Part shown: positions 44,305 through 53,173 of the stretch, in pieces
Numbering within the stretch: the first letter of the stretch is position 1
How the letters are laid out: every line of letters starts with the position of its first letter
The notes under the pieces: generated by a model
What the model was told of the DNA's origin: nothing
The model's database searches: none
What the model saw: only the letters and a program-made list of their open reading frames with translations
Assembly (NCBI GenBank): GCA_002371465.1
Contig: DFIU01000010.1
Coordinates: 62,001 to 126,000, forward strand
DNA length: 64,000 nucleotides
Direction of reading: 5' to 3'
From: Lachnospiraceae bacterium UBA3689
Lineage (GTDB): Bacteria; Bacillota; Clostridia; Lachnospirales; Lachnospiraceae
Position numbers and translations under genes: made by a program

Positions 44305-46473
44305 ATGTTAAAAGCGGGTATGATGTTAGCAAATCGGTATGAAATACTGGGCCGTATCGGGTCCGGCGGTATGGCAGATGTCTATAAGGCAAGGGACCAC
44401 AAGCTGAACCGGTTTGTCGCGGTCAAGGTCATGAAGACCGAGTTTTCCAGCGACAGCAGTTTTGTCAAGAAGTTCAGAAGAGAGGCGCAGGCAGCGGCGG
44501 GACTGGAAAACCCCAATATTGTCAATGTCTATGACGTCGGGGACGACAGCGGCAACAACTATATCGTCATGGAACTGGTGGAAGGTATCACCTTAAAGGA
44601 GTACATCGCCAAGAAGGGCAAGCTCTCCATACGGGAAGCAACCAGTATCGCGATCCAGGTCTGCATGGGTCTGGCGGCGGCTCACGACCAGGGGATTGTC
44701 CACCGGGATGTCAAGCCGCAGAATATTATCATTTCCACAGACGGAAAAGTGAAGGTGACGGACTTCGGCATCGCTCGTGCCGCCTCCTCCAATACCATCA
44801 GCGCTAATGCTATGGGATCGGTTCATTACAGTTCCCCGGAGCAGGTCCGCGGCGGCTATTCCGACGCCAGAAGCGATATCTACTCGCTCGGCATTACCCT
44901 CTATGAGATGGTGACCGGCAGAGTTCCCTTCGACGGCGAGACGACCGTGGCGATTGCCATCAAGCATCTGCAGGATGAGCTGGATCCGCCGTCCAAGTAC
45001 ACGCCGGACCTGCCCTATTCTCTGGAACAGATCATTTTTAAATGCACCCAGAAGAGTGTCGACCGCCGCTATCAGACCATGAATGAGGTGATTGCGGACT
45101 TAAAGCACTCCTTAGTTGAGCCGGAGGGACATTTCGTCCAGCTGACTCCCCTCAGCAATCACGCCCAGACGGTCATGATTTCACCGGCGGAGCGTGAGGC
45201 TATCCGTAAGGCGGATACCGCAAGAAGACGCACGGAGGATGACAACGGCAAATCTTATTCTTCTATTTCCGCAGCGAAAAAAGGAAGAGAAGACTATGAT
45301 ATGGACGACGAGTATGACGATGATGATTACGATGACGACGAGGGCGAGGTGAGTTCCGGTCTGGAAAAGGCAGTCACCATCGGCAGCTTCATCATCTGCG
45401 CTCTGATCGTCTGCATTTTGATCTACTTCATTGGTCGGGCAGCCGGTCTCTTCCGCTTTGGTTCAGGAAAAGAGACTTCTTCCACTTCCTCAGCAGTTAC
45501 CAGTTCTGCCCAGGCTCCGGCGGAAGGTCAGGTCTCCGTACCAAACATCACCGGCATGAACCAGGCAAAAGCCCAGACGACAGCCGCCCAGTACGGTCTT
45601 GGTATCAAATACCTGGGTGAGAAGCCGTCGAGTGAGGCGGAAGGCACCATCATCGAGCAGGATCCGGCAGCGGGTTCCGCAGTCGATAAGAATTCAACCA
45701 TCAACTTCTATGTCAGCGCAGGTCCGGATCTGATCAATATTCCGACCGGAATCGTCGGCAGCTCTCTGACTGATGCCCAGGCTGCGTTAAAGAGTGCCGG
45801 CTTTACCAATGTCAAGACCAGCCAGCAGGCTTCGGAAGAGGTCAGGATCGGGGATATCATCTCCGTCAGCCCTAAGGAGGGAGAACAGGCTTCAAGCGGC
45901 GATGAGATTATGCTGGTTGTCAGTACGGGATCGACGGATCAGAACGATGTTACGGTCAACGATTACCGGGGTATGTCTTTTGAAGAGGCTCAGAAGAGCG
46001 CTCAGGACGCCGGTCTTCTGGTAAAAGTGGAGTATGGTTCCAGCAGCCAGGTCGCTGTCGGCGAGGTCTATGACCAGAGCGTCAAGGAGGGGACAGAAGT
46101 ATCTGCCGGCAGTGAAATTACTTTCTCTGTCAACGACCCGTCCAAGGCTTCTGACGACAGATCTTCTTCCGAAGGGACTAACAATAGTCAGGGAACGACC
46201 CCGACTGCATCTTCCTGGACTACAACAGCCCGTCTGGGCCAGCCGTCCAACTATCAAGGCGGAGCTTATCGGCTGACTCTGGTTCAAACCGTCGATGGGC
46301 AGGAAGTTGAAAAGACCGTTGATCAGGGCGATACGATCACCTTCCCCTACCTGCTCCAGACATCCGGGGCGGAGGGCGTCTCCGACGGTACAGTTTACCT
46401 GTACGAAGATACAGGGGATGGCAACTACACACCGAGAGTTACCTGGCCGGTAACCTTCTCCGCACAGGGTTAA
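44305..46473 (+). CDS. prkC: PASTA-domain Ser/Thr protein kinase
   Basis: Membrane kinase that senses muropeptides or lipid II and controls growth and dormancy exit in relatives. Cytoplasmic kinase domain (10-about 275): GSGGMADVYKA, Lys41, HRDVKPQN, DFGIA. A juxtamembrane stretch (about 325-350) is almost pure Asp/Glu/Tyr, followed by a helix at about 358-378. Outside are three PASTA repeats (about 408-475, 476-543, 546-613), then a Ser/Thr-rich linker and an extra domain of about 75 residues ending the protein. The last domain has no obvious family. Length 722 is longer than most three-PASTA kinases. Confidence 0.95.
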   Translation: MLKAGMMLANRYEILGRIGSGGMADVYKARDHKLNRFVAVKVMKTEFSSDSSFVKKFRREAQAAAGLENPNIVNVYDVGDDSGNNYIVMELVEGITLKEYIAKKGKLSIREATSIAIQVCMGLAAAHDQGIVHRDVKPQNIIISTDGKVKVTDFGIARAASSNTISANAMGSVHYSSPEQVRGGYSDARSDIYSLGITLYEMVTGRVPFDGETTVAIAIKHLQDELDPPSKYTPDLPYSLEQIIFKCTQKSVDRRYQTMNEVIADLKHSLVEPEGHFVQLTPLSNHAQTVMISPAEREAIRKADTARRRTEDDNGKSYSSISAAKKGREDYDMDDEYDDDDYDDDEGEVSSGLEKAVTIGSFIICALIVCILIYFIGRAAGLFRFGSGKETSSTSSAVTSSAQAPAEGQVSVPNITGMNQAKAQTTAAQYGLGIKYLGEKPSSEAEGTIIEQDPAAGSAVDKNSTINFYVSAGPDLINIPTGIVGSSLTDAQAALKSAGFTNVKTSQQASEEVRIGDIISVSPKEGEQASSGDEIMLVVSTGSTDQNDVTVNDYRGMSFEEAQKSAQDAGLLVKVEYGSSSQVAVGEVYDQSVKEGTEVSAGSEITFSVNDPSKASDDRSSSEGTNNSQGTTPTASSWTTTARLGQPSNYQGGAYRLTLVQTVDGQEVEKTVDQGDTITFPYLLQTSGAEGVSDGTVYLYEDTGDGNYTPRVTWPVTFSAQG

Positions 46474-46476
46474 TTC

Positions 46477-47364
46477 ATGCAAGGAAAGATCGTAAAAGGC
46501 ATTGCCGGATTCTACTACGTTTACGCAGTAGAATCCGGTATTTATGCGTGTAAGGCAAAAGGAATCTTCAGAAAACAAAAGATCAAGCCCCTCGTAGGCG
46601 ACGATGTCGAATTTGAAATCACCCATGAAAAGGACCGGGAGGGAAATATCATCCGTATTCTGCCTCGGAAAAATGAACTGATCCGGCCTGCTGCCGCCAA
46701 TGTGAGCCAGGCTCTCATTATGTTTGCAGCCCACCATCCCGAACCCAACTTCATGCTGCTCGACCGCTTCCTCATCTCCATGGAGCAAAAACAGATCCCC
46801 TGTAGGATCGCCTTTAATAAGGCGGATGCGGCAGGGGAGGAGGAGATGGTGCAGATTCGGGAGATCTACCGGGGCTGCGGTTTCCCCATCTCCTTTTTGT
46901 CAGTCCACACCGGCTGCGGCATGGAAGAAATCAGGGCCTATCTGGCGGGGCAGACGACCATTCTGGCAGGTCCCTCCGGTGTCGGCAAATCCTCCCTGAC
47001 CAATGCCGTCCAGAGCGGCGTCCACATGGAGACCGGGCAGATTTCCAAAAAACTGGCGCGGGGAAAAAATACGACCCGCCATGCCCAGCTTATCTACGTG
47101 GGACCGGAAACCTATCTTTTTGATACGCCCGGCTTTTCCTATTTTTCGGCTTTTGAACTTGAAAAAGAGGAGCTTCGGCACTATTATCGGGAATTCGCCC
47201 CCTATGAGGGGACCTGCCGTTTTCACGGCTGTGTCCACTTAAATGAACCGGACTGCAGGGTCAAGGAGGCGCTGGATGCCGGAGCCATCAGCCATGTCCG
47301 CTATGAAAATTATCGGCTGATCTACCGGGAATTAAAGGAAGAAGAGATAAGGCGCTGGAAATGA
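46477..47364 (+). CDS. rsgA: ribosome small subunit biogenesis GTPase RsgA
   Basis: Circularly permuted GTPase that checks late 30S assembly. The motif order is G4 (FNKAD) before G1 (AGPSGVGKSSL) and G3 (DTPG), as expected for the permutation. An OB fold stands at the N-terminus and a Zn knuckle (CRFHGCVHLNEPDC) at the C-terminus. 295 residues is standard. It starts 3 bases after prkC and overlaps thiN by 4 bases. Confidence 0.96.
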   Translation: MQGKIVKGIAGFYYVYAVESGIYACKAKGIFRKQKIKPLVGDDVEFEITHEKDREGNIIRILPRKNELIRPAAANVSQALIMFAAHHPEPNFMLLDRFLISMEQKQIPCRIAFNKADAAGEEEMVQIREIYRGCGFPISFLSVHTGCGMEEIRAYLAGQTTILAGPSGVGKSSLTNAVQSGVHMETGQISKKLARGKNTTRHAQLIYVGPETYLFDTPGFSYFSAFELEKEELRHYYREFAPYEGTCRFHGCVHLNEPDCRVKEALDAGAISHVRYENYRLIYRELKEEEIRRWK

Positions 47365-48008
47365 AGACCCTGATTGTGGCAGGGGGAGTCCTGCGCCCTC
47401 GATTTTTAAAGACTTTCCTTAAAAAGTCTCCCCAGGACCTGGTGATAGCGGCGGATCGGGGGCTGGACCATCTGATCGCTGCAGGCCTTACGCCGGATCT
47501 TATCCTGGGGGACTATGACAGCACGGCACTTGATGTAGGGACTATCAGCAGCGGACGGGAGATCCCGGTGGAGCGCTATCCGGCTGAGAAGAATTTTACC
47601 GATATGGAAGCGGCGTTAAACGTCGCTATTAAAAAGGGAAGTTCCGAAATTGCCATCCTGGGCGCGACCGGGGGTCGGCTGGACCACTTTCTTGCCAACG
47701 TGCAGGGTCTCTTACTTCCCCTTAAGGTAGGAATTCCGGCAAGAATCATCGATGAGCAAAATGAGATCTGCCTCTTGGATGGTCCTCGTAAGCTGCAAAA
47801 AAAGGCTGCCTTTGGTAAGTATGTCTCTTTCCTTCCCCTTACGGGGCACTGTGAAGGGGTGACCCTTAGGGGCTTTAAATATCCCCTTGTCGATCATGTC
47901 CTGGAGCAGGGAACCTCTCTTGGGGTCAGCAATGAGATCGTGGAGGAAGAGGCGACGGTGGAGTTTCAAAGCGGGATTCTGGTTATGGTCATGTCGAAAG
48001 ATGGGTGA
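47361..48008 (+). CDS. thiN: thiamine pyrophosphokinase
   Basis: Converts thiamine to thiamine diphosphate with ATP. The 215 residues show AADRGLDHLIAAGLTPDLILGDYDS, then FTDMEAALN and GATGGRLDHFLAN, the usual substrate motifs, and a beta-rich C-terminal domain (LRGFKYPL, GTSLGVSNEI). It closes the operon. In many Firmicutes rpe (ribulose-phosphate 3-epimerase) stands between rsgA and thiN; here the genes overlap by 4 bases and rpe is missing. Confidence 0.93.
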   Translation: MKTLIVAGGVLRPRFLKTFLKKSPQDLVIAADRGLDHLIAAGLTPDLILGDYDSTALDVGTISSGREIPVERYPAEKNFTDMEAALNVAIKKGSSEIAILGATGGRLDHFLANVQGLLLPLKVGIPARIIDEQNEICLLDGPRKLQKKAAFGKYVSFLPLTGHCEGVTLRGFKYPLVDHVLEQGTSLGVSNEIVEEEATVEFQSGILVMVMSKDG

Positions 48009-48059
48009 AAAAAGCCGCGCGGGAGAAGGGAAATCCCTTTTTCAGCACGGCTTTTTCAC
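48004..48059 (+). terminator. terminator at the end of the murE-thiN operon
   Basis: AAAAAAGCCG pairs with CGGCTTTTT around an inner GGGAAATCCC hairpin (about 48008-48056). Beyond it, to 48294, lie 235 bases between convergent genes in which I see no gene or clear signal. Confidence 0.75.
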
Positions 48060-48294
48060 TTGAGTGAATATAAAGTTAAGAGTAAGTAGATATTTAATCA
48101 GAAGTCCCATCCAAGTTTTCCTGATCCAGGTATGGGCAGAGATTCATAGATCCTTGGAGTTTTCGGATGTATGGACAGGACTTCATTGATCCGAAAGGCT
48201 TACTGATCTCGGTCGTGCCGTGTATAAAGGGCATGCAACTTGTGATCAGAAGTGCAGGTATAAGTTATAAGATTTCTTGCTCTAAACACAGACT

Positions 48295-49020
48295 TTACCT
48301 GGGCAGGTAAGGCTCTAATTTATCAAGCGAGGTATTGACAATCAGCTCTTTCGGAAAATCCAACTCATCCAGCAGTTTCTCGGCACGCGCAAAACAGGCG
48401 ATATCTTCTTCCCGATGGGCATCGCTGCCCAGCAGGATGGGGACCTGGAATTGCATGCAGAGCTGTAAGATTTCCCTGTCATTTTCTCTGGCATTTAAGC
48501 GGAAGCCCCTGGGATTAAAAGAAGTGTTATTAAGCTCAATTAAAACATGGGCTTCCTTTGCGTGGCGGACCAGTTCCGGATAATCAAGTGGAAAATGCCC
48601 GTCATCCGGGTGACCTAATACCATGACTTTGGGCCGGTCCATGGCCTTCAGACAGGCATAGGTATTCTCTTTCTTTGAACCCGGTGTCAGGCAGACATGG
48701 TGAAGACTGGCGATGCAGTAGTCCAGATCCCGGATATCCCGGTCTTCAAGGTCAATCGTTCCCTGATAATCCACGATGTTCAGCTCCGCTCCAAACAAGA
48801 GACGGACTCCGAATTTCTCATGATTGAGAATATTCATATTCTGAAAGTAATAGCGATTGGTACTGCCGGGCATGGCAGGCCCGTGGTCGGAGATCCCTAA
48901 AAGGGGGAGACCGATCTTTGATGCCTGCTGAATCATTTCATTCATGCTGTTGTAGGCATGCCCACTGGCTAAGGTATGGGTATGCAGATCCATCAAAAAG
49001 CGCTTATTCAAAGTCAACAC
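48295..49020 (-). CDS. PHP-domain phosphatase (YcdX-like)
   Basis: A 241-residue metal-dependent phosphoesterase of the polymerase-and-histidinol-phosphatase family. Metal ligands appear in DLHTHT (His-x-His), GISDHGP, VLGHPDDG and LGSDAH. YcdX-type members hydrolyse small sugar or alcohol phosphates. The farthest in-frame start is GTG at 49020; a TTG at 49011 lies six bases behind GAGGTG and may be used instead, so the N-terminus is uncertain by 3 residues. It lies 14 bases after the PdxA-family gene on the same strand, which suggests a shared role in acid-sugar phosphate metabolism. Confidence 0.85.
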   Translation of the reverse strand: MLTLNKRFLMDLHTHTLASGHAYNSMNEMIQQASKIGLPLLGISDHGPAMPGSTNRYYFQNMNILNHEKFGVRLLFGAELNIVDYQGTIDLEDRDIRDLDYCIASLHHVCLTPGSKKENTYACLKAMDRPKVMVLGHPDDGHFPLDYPELVRHAKEAHVLIELNNTSFNPRGFRLNARENDREILQLCMQFQVPILLGSDAHREEDIACFARAEKLLDELDFPKELIVNTSLDKLEPYLPR

Positions 49021-49034
49021 CTCGCATCGAGTCT

Positions 49035-50033
49035 TTATTTTCCGGAGAAGGAGAAGGCGTATTTGGTGGCAACACGGATCGCCTCAATCAGACTGACCGG
49101 GCTGGCTTTTCCGGTACCGGCGATATCAAAGGCTGTTCCATGGTCGACGGAAGTCCTGAGGATGGGCATGCCTCCGGTGATGGAAACCGTCTTGTCGAAA
49201 TCCACGGTTTTTGCAGCAACGTGTCCCTGATCATGGTAGAGGGAGAGGACACTGTCGTATCGACCTTGCAGGGCCTGATGATAAACGGAATCGGCTCCAA
49301 TCGGTCCAAAGACATTGTATCCCTCCTCTTTTAAAATCTGAATAGCTGGAATGACATCCGTCTGTTCTTCGGTCCCCAGGATGCCATGCTCTCCGCAGTG
49401 GGGGTTGAGTCCGGCGATGGCCATACTTGGATGATTCAGACCAAGCTGGTGCAGGACCTGGAATCCCCGGTGTACATAGTCTATAATGCGCTCTTTTTTG
49501 ACCAGATCACAGGCTTTTCGGAGTGACACATGGCGGGAAAGGAAGAGAATTCTCATGCCGTGAACCTCAAAGAGGGTCAGCGGATCCTCAGTATGAGTCA
49601 GACCTCCAAAGATTTCTGTGTGCCCGATGTAGGGAACACCTGCCAACTTGAGAGCCTCCTTGTTGATCGTCGTTGTTGTAACGGCGTCAGCCTTCTTTGC
49701 CATAGCTAATTCTATTGACTTTTGAATATATTCAAAGGCTGCCTGACCGCACATGGCGCTGACTTTACCATAAGTGAACTTTGAAAGATCGATATTCTCC
49801 AGATTGATGAAATTGACTACGCTGTGATCATCCAGGGCATCCTTTGGATCCTCTATGATATGGAGTTTTTGCTGGCTGCCAACGATCTGCATAGCTTTTT
49901 CCATAATATTGCGGTCACCGACAACGATACAGATCGCACGGTCAAAGGTTTCTTTGTCCATCATCGCTTTTGCGGTGATCTCCGGACCGATTCCGGCAGG
50001 GTCTCCAAATGGAATGACAATTAGGGGTTTCAT
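49035..50033 (-). CDS. PdxA-family 4-phospho-acid dehydrogenase (PdxA2-like)
   Basis: NAD-dependent oxidative decarboxylase of the PdxA family. The start is the ATG at 50033 behind AAAGGAGGA. Motifs: IPFGDPAGIGPEITAK, TTTINKEAL, GHTEIFGGL (metal His), NPHCGEHG and HDQGHVAAK (metal His). 332 residues is normal. True PdxA makes a vitamin B6 precursor, whereas PdxA2 oxidises 4-phospho-D-threonate or 4-phospho-D-erythronate to dihydroxyacetone phosphate. A DUF1537 kinase 3 kb away, which makes such phosphates, and the absence of pdxJ or other B6 genes favour the catabolic role. It is divergent from the RuBisCO-like gene. Confidence 0.88.
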   Translation of the reverse strand: MKPLIVIPFGDPAGIGPEITAKAMMDKETFDRAICIVVGDRNIMEKAMQIVGSQQKLHIIEDPKDALDDHSVVNFINLENIDLSKFTYGKVSAMCGQAAFEYIQKSIELAMAKKADAVTTTTINKEALKLAGVPYIGHTEIFGGLTHTEDPLTLFEVHGMRILFLSRHVSLRKACDLVKKERIIDYVHRGFQVLHQLGLNHPSMAIAGLNPHCGEHGILGTEEQTDVIPAIQILKEEGYNVFGPIGADSVYHQALQGRYDSVLSLYHDQGHVAAKTVDFDKTVSITGGMPILRTSVDHGTAFDIAGTGKASPVSLIEAIRVATKYAFSFSGK

Positions 50034-50103
50034 AATAAAAATTCCTCCTTTCACGGCTTTAAATTACCTATATTATTGTTAGTTTTTTAGCGTGCCGCAA
50101 TGG

Positions 50104-50117
50104 CGAAAAATTTTTCA
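50104..50117. promoter_or_regulatory. candidate operator in the divergent pdxA2/RuBisCO-like interval
   Basis: CGAAA-AATT-TTTCA, an inverted repeat containing the palindrome GAAAAATTTTTC (50105-50116). A similar element, CGAAA-N4-TTTCG, stands before the DUF1537 kinase gene. A likely binder is the SorC-type regulator encoded between them. Confidence 0.4.
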
Positions 50118-50240
50118 TAGCGCATTTATCATTTATTATTTTCATTCTTTTTTTTGCTTTTGGAAAACGGCAAAATAAGGTCAGAACAAAAAAAGAGCAG
50201 CGCATAAAAGCCAAGCTCAATCAACAGGAGGAAAATAAAT

Positions 50241-51587
50241 ATGATCTCACAGAACAGAATGTATGGAACTCTTTTAAATCCCCTCGTAGAAGGTTCAGAC
50301 CTGGGAGACCTTCTTGTAGCAACTTATCTGATCGGATGCCACAGAGATGAAGATGTCGTCGTCAAGATGAACTCCATTGGTATTGAGCAGACAACAGGAT
50401 CCTGGGTTGATGTACCTGCTGAGACCGATGAGGTCCGCGCAAAGTACGCATCCAAGGTGCTGGGAATCTATGAAGTTCCTGCCTATGAGAATCAGACCGA
50501 TCTGAATAACAAGATCGGACCGGAAGGTTACCGTTGGTTTGTTGTCCGCATCGGCTACCCGGAAGTCAATATTGATGACAACCTGCCTCTTTTAATCGGC
50601 ACAATCGCCGGCAATATCATGTCCATGCCTTATCTAAAACTGCTGGATATTGATTTTCCGAAGAAGTTTGTCGATAAATTCCCGGGACCCAAGTTCGGTC
50701 TGGAAGGGATCCGCAAGATTCTGGGCGCTTATGACCGACCACTTCTGAATAATATGATTAAGCCCTGTACAGGGTATACGCCGGAAGTTGGGGCTAAGCT
50801 CTTCTTTGAAGCAGCAGCAGGCGGCGTTGACATCATCAAGGATGATGAGTTGATTGGCGGAAATCGTGAATTTAATAAGTTGGCTGATCGGGTAAAGATG
50901 AATATGGATGCCGCTCATCGGGCAGAGGAAGTGAAACATGAGTCCACACTGTATGCCTGCAACATCACAGATGAAGTCTCCAGGCTGAAAGAGAATGCCA
51001 TGACCGTTATCGAGAACGGCGGTAACTGTATCATGGTCGATGTTCACGGTGTCGGCTATTCCGCAGTCCGCATGCTGGCAGAGGATCCCGAAATTACGGT
51101 TCCGATCCTCGGTCATTCCTGCTTCAACGGTGCCTTCACCTCATCTCCTTATCAGGGCATGAGTTCTAAGGTCGTTACCAAGATCTGCCGGATGATGGGC
51201 TGTGATATCTACTTGACACAGCCGCCCTATGGCAAGTTTGACAATACTTTTGACAACTACATCATCAACATGATTACCGCTAAGGCGCCCATGCACGAGT
51301 TAAAGCCCATGCTTCCCTTCGTCGGAGGCGGCGTCGTTCCGGGTCTTGTACCGAAGTTCATGAATGACTGCGGCAATGATATCCTCCTTGGTGTAGGTGC
51401 CGGTATCCACGCTCATCCGATGGGCCCGCAGGCAGGTGCAAGAGCTTTCCGTGAAGCGATTGATGCCTGCATGAAGGATATTCCGCTTCGCGAGGCGGCA
51501 AAGAACGGCTCAAAAGAGCTTAAGACAGCCATTGAGAAGTGGGGCATCTACGGAGAGGACCACAGCAAGAATCTGTACGCCCTGTAA
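50241..51587 (+). CDS. RuBisCO-like protein, probable acid-sugar phosphate decarboxylase/isomerase
   Basis: A 448-residue protein with the RuBisCO large-chain fold. Lys174 (NMIKPCTGYT) and Lys200-Asp-Asp202-Glu203 (IIKDDE) match the catalytic Lys and the carbamylated Lys with its metal ligands; Glu49/TTGSW, Asn125 (AGNIM), His292 (GHSCF) and Lys332 (YGKFD, loop 6) also align. The usual KPKxGLS is KPCTGYT and HSGTVVGK is LTQPPYGK, so it is not a carbon-fixing enzyme. RuBisCO-like proteins OiaX/OiaT act on 3-oxo-isoapionate 4-phosphate in apiose breakdown, alongside DUF1537 kinases. A kinase of that family lies downstream. AGGAGGAAA precedes the ATG. Its exact reaction is unknown. Confidence 0.9.
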   Translation: MISQNRMYGTLLNPLVEGSDLGDLLVATYLIGCHRDEDVVVKMNSIGIEQTTGSWVDVPAETDEVRAKYASKVLGIYEVPAYENQTDLNNKIGPEGYRWFVVRIGYPEVNIDDNLPLLIGTIAGNIMSMPYLKLLDIDFPKKFVDKFPGPKFGLEGIRKILGAYDRPLLNNMIKPCTGYTPEVGAKLFFEAAAGGVDIIKDDELIGGNREFNKLADRVKMNMDAAHRAEEVKHESTLYACNITDEVSRLKENAMTVIENGGNCIMVDVHGVGYSAVRMLAEDPEITVPILGHSCFNGAFTSSPYQGMSSKVVTKICRMMGCDIYLTQPPYGKFDNTFDNYIINMITAKAPMHELKPMLPFVGGGVVPGLVPKFMNDCGNDILLGVGAGIHAHPMGPQAGARAFREAIDACMKDIPLREAAKNGSKELKTAIEKWGIYGEDHSKNLYAL

Positions 51588-51613
51588 TTCTTTAAGAAGC
51601 AATTTGATTGTAA

Positions 51614-51658
51614 AAGGGGAAGGGATTCCGTCTTGTAGGCGGAATGCCTTCCTTTTTT
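51614..51658 (+). terminator. terminator after the RuBisCO-like gene
   Basis: GGAAGGGATTCCG (51618-51630) pairs with CGGAATGCCTTCC (51640-51652) apart from one mismatch, 9-base loop, then six T. Confidence 0.85.
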
Positions 51659-51712
51659 GAGTTCCTGACTTGAATTTGTGATAAAATTCATGAAAATCAG
51701 GGGGATGTATTG

Positions 51713-51718
51713 TATAAT
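51713..51718 (+). promoter_or_regulatory. possible -10 box of the SorC-type regulator gene
   Basis: Consensus TATAAT, 55 bases before the GTG start, with a weak -35 (ATGAAA, 51690-51695). A 7-base inverted repeat TGAATTT-N6-AAATTCA (51671-51690) lies over and above the -35 and could be an autoregulatory site. Confidence 0.45.
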
Positions 51719-51773
51719 AATTCCATATTGGATCTTTTTGCGACCTGAACACGAGGTAGATGGAGGAATATTA

Positions 51774-52787
51774 GTGAAAAAGTCTGAGATTGACATCTAT
51801 AATCAGTCACCATTTTTGATTGTTCAGAGTGCTTACCTCTACTACATTCTGAACCTGTCAGAGAGCAAGATCGCGAAACAATTAAATATTTCGGTGACGA
51901 CTGTATCCAGACTTTTGACCAGGGCAAAGAACGATGGCATGATCCGCTTCATTATTCCCCAGGCGTATTTAAGATGTATTGAACTAAGTGAAGCCCTGCA
52001 GAAAAAATACAAATTAAAGAAAGTGATTGTAGCTCCTCCTCTCAATTCCGAAGAAGGCGAGGTTTTAAAGGATCAAGATGCAAAGAATGCCGTCGCTCTG
52101 GAAGGGGCGCGTTATCTGCAGCGTATCATCCGGCCTGATGATGTCTTGGGAGTTGGCTGGGGCAGTACGGTTTACCAGATGATCAATCTCCTAAACCCTT
52201 CGCAGAAGGTGGATGCAACCTTCGTTACCCTTCATGGCAGTATAGAGTTTGTTGAAAAGGAATTAGATGTCCGATCTTTGGTCACACGGATGGCCCGCGC
52301 CTTCTTTGGAGAAAATTATACCTTTTTGACGGATGCCCTGATGTCTACGCCGGAAGCTGTTGAGATTATGAAGCAGCAGCGGAATAATAAAATGGTCATT
52401 GATATGTTCCAAAGAATCACAAAAGCTGTCTTCGGAATCGGAAGTTTTTATCCGGAGGAGACAACCGTGCTGAGCAGTCCGGAGTTTATGTCTAAGCAGG
52501 ATCTGCAGGACCTTCGATCAACCGGTGCAGTAGGAGATATAGCCCTTCGGTTCTTTGATAAAGAGGGAAAAGAATGCTCCACGTCCCTGAAAGACAGACT
52601 GATGTCTATTGATTTAAACCAGTTCAGGAAGATTCCCGAAAAGATCTGTCTGGCCTCCGGAGTATCGAAAAAATGGACCATCCATGCGGCGCTTAAGGGC
52701 GGTCTGATTGATGTTCTGATCGTGGACAGCCAGCTTGCTGATTCTCTCAATAAGATGGAGGATTACGAAGTCACTTCAGTAAAATAA
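51774..52787 (+). CDS. SorC/DeoR-type sugar-binding transcriptional regulator
   Basis: The start is GTG 51774 behind GGAGGA, giving 337 residues; the open frame upstream crosses the promoter and is not coding. A helix-turn-helix stands near the N-terminus (LSESKIAKQLNISVTTVSRLLTRA), followed by a phosphosugar-binding domain with VLGVGWGSTVYQMI and IGSFYPEE. SorC-family proteins sense phosphorylated pathway intermediates and act as repressors or activators. Placed between the RuBisCO-like and kinase genes, it most likely controls both and the divergent pdxA2 gene. Confidence 0.9.
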   Translation: MKKSEIDIYNQSPFLIVQSAYLYYILNLSESKIAKQLNISVTTVSRLLTRAKNDGMIRFIIPQAYLRCIELSEALQKKYKLKKVIVAPPLNSEEGEVLKDQDAKNAVALEGARYLQRIIRPDDVLGVGWGSTVYQMINLLNPSQKVDATFVTLHGSIEFVEKELDVRSLVTRMARAFFGENYTFLTDALMSTPEAVEIMKQQRNNKMVIDMFQRITKAVFGIGSFYPEETTVLSSPEFMSKQDLQDLRSTGAVGDIALRFFDKEGKECSTSLKDRLMSIDLNQFRKIPEKICLASGVSKKWTIHAALKGGLIDVLIVDSQLADSLNKMEDYEVTSVK

Positions 52788-52895
52788 TTCGTGATGAATA
52801 GATCACTAACTTTAAAAATTGTCTGGATTTTATTCCATCAAAGTGGAATATAAAAAACTGCCCGACAAGCGGACAGCTTAGAAAGCACTTATCTT

Positions 52896-52927
52896 AAAAA
52901 GGCTCCTGCTCAGGGAGCCTTTCTTTC
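52896..52927 (+). terminator. terminator-like hairpin downstream of the regulator
   Basis: AAAGGCTCC / GGGAGCCTTT around a short loop followed by a weak T-rich tail. It lies about 110 bases after the regulator stop. The rest of 52788-53173 holds the operator-like repeat at 53049 and AT-rich promoter DNA, but no gene. Confidence 0.55.
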
Positions 52928-53048
52928 ATGAGAACCTCTTTTTTTATCAGATTCTCCTACATCTTTTGCACCTTCCCCAGTGCTGATTATAGTATGGTTT
53001 CTTTGCCTTATCTCGACAAGGTGGAAAAAAATATCACATAGGCACATG

Positions 53049-53062
53049 CGAAATTTTTTTCG
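53049..53062. promoter_or_regulatory. candidate operator upstream of the DUF1537 kinase gene
   Basis: Perfect inverted repeat CGAAA-TTTT-TTTCG, resembling the element at 50104-50117 in the divergent pdxA2/RuBisCO-like interval. Confidence 0.4.
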
Positions 53063-53173
53063 ATCTAGAAAACCCCAAGGGAAGGTATGAATAATATAGA
53101 TAATAAATGGATATGAGATCTCGTATATGTAGTCAGAATGCATGAAATTAGGAACTGTAAAGGAGAGATCGCG

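Noticed and set aside
49035..50033. Vitamin B6 biosynthesis role for the PdxA-family gene
   Set aside because: No pdxJ, serC or pdxB lies nearby, while a DUF1537 kinase and a RuBisCO-like protein do, which fits the PdxA2 branch better. The assignment still rests on context.
50241..51587. Reading this gene as a true carbon-fixing RuBisCO
   Set aside because: The catalytic lysines and metal ligands are kept, but the KPKxGLS and loop-6 surroundings differ, no phosphoribulokinase or AMP-pathway gene is present, and the neighbours are acid-sugar genes.
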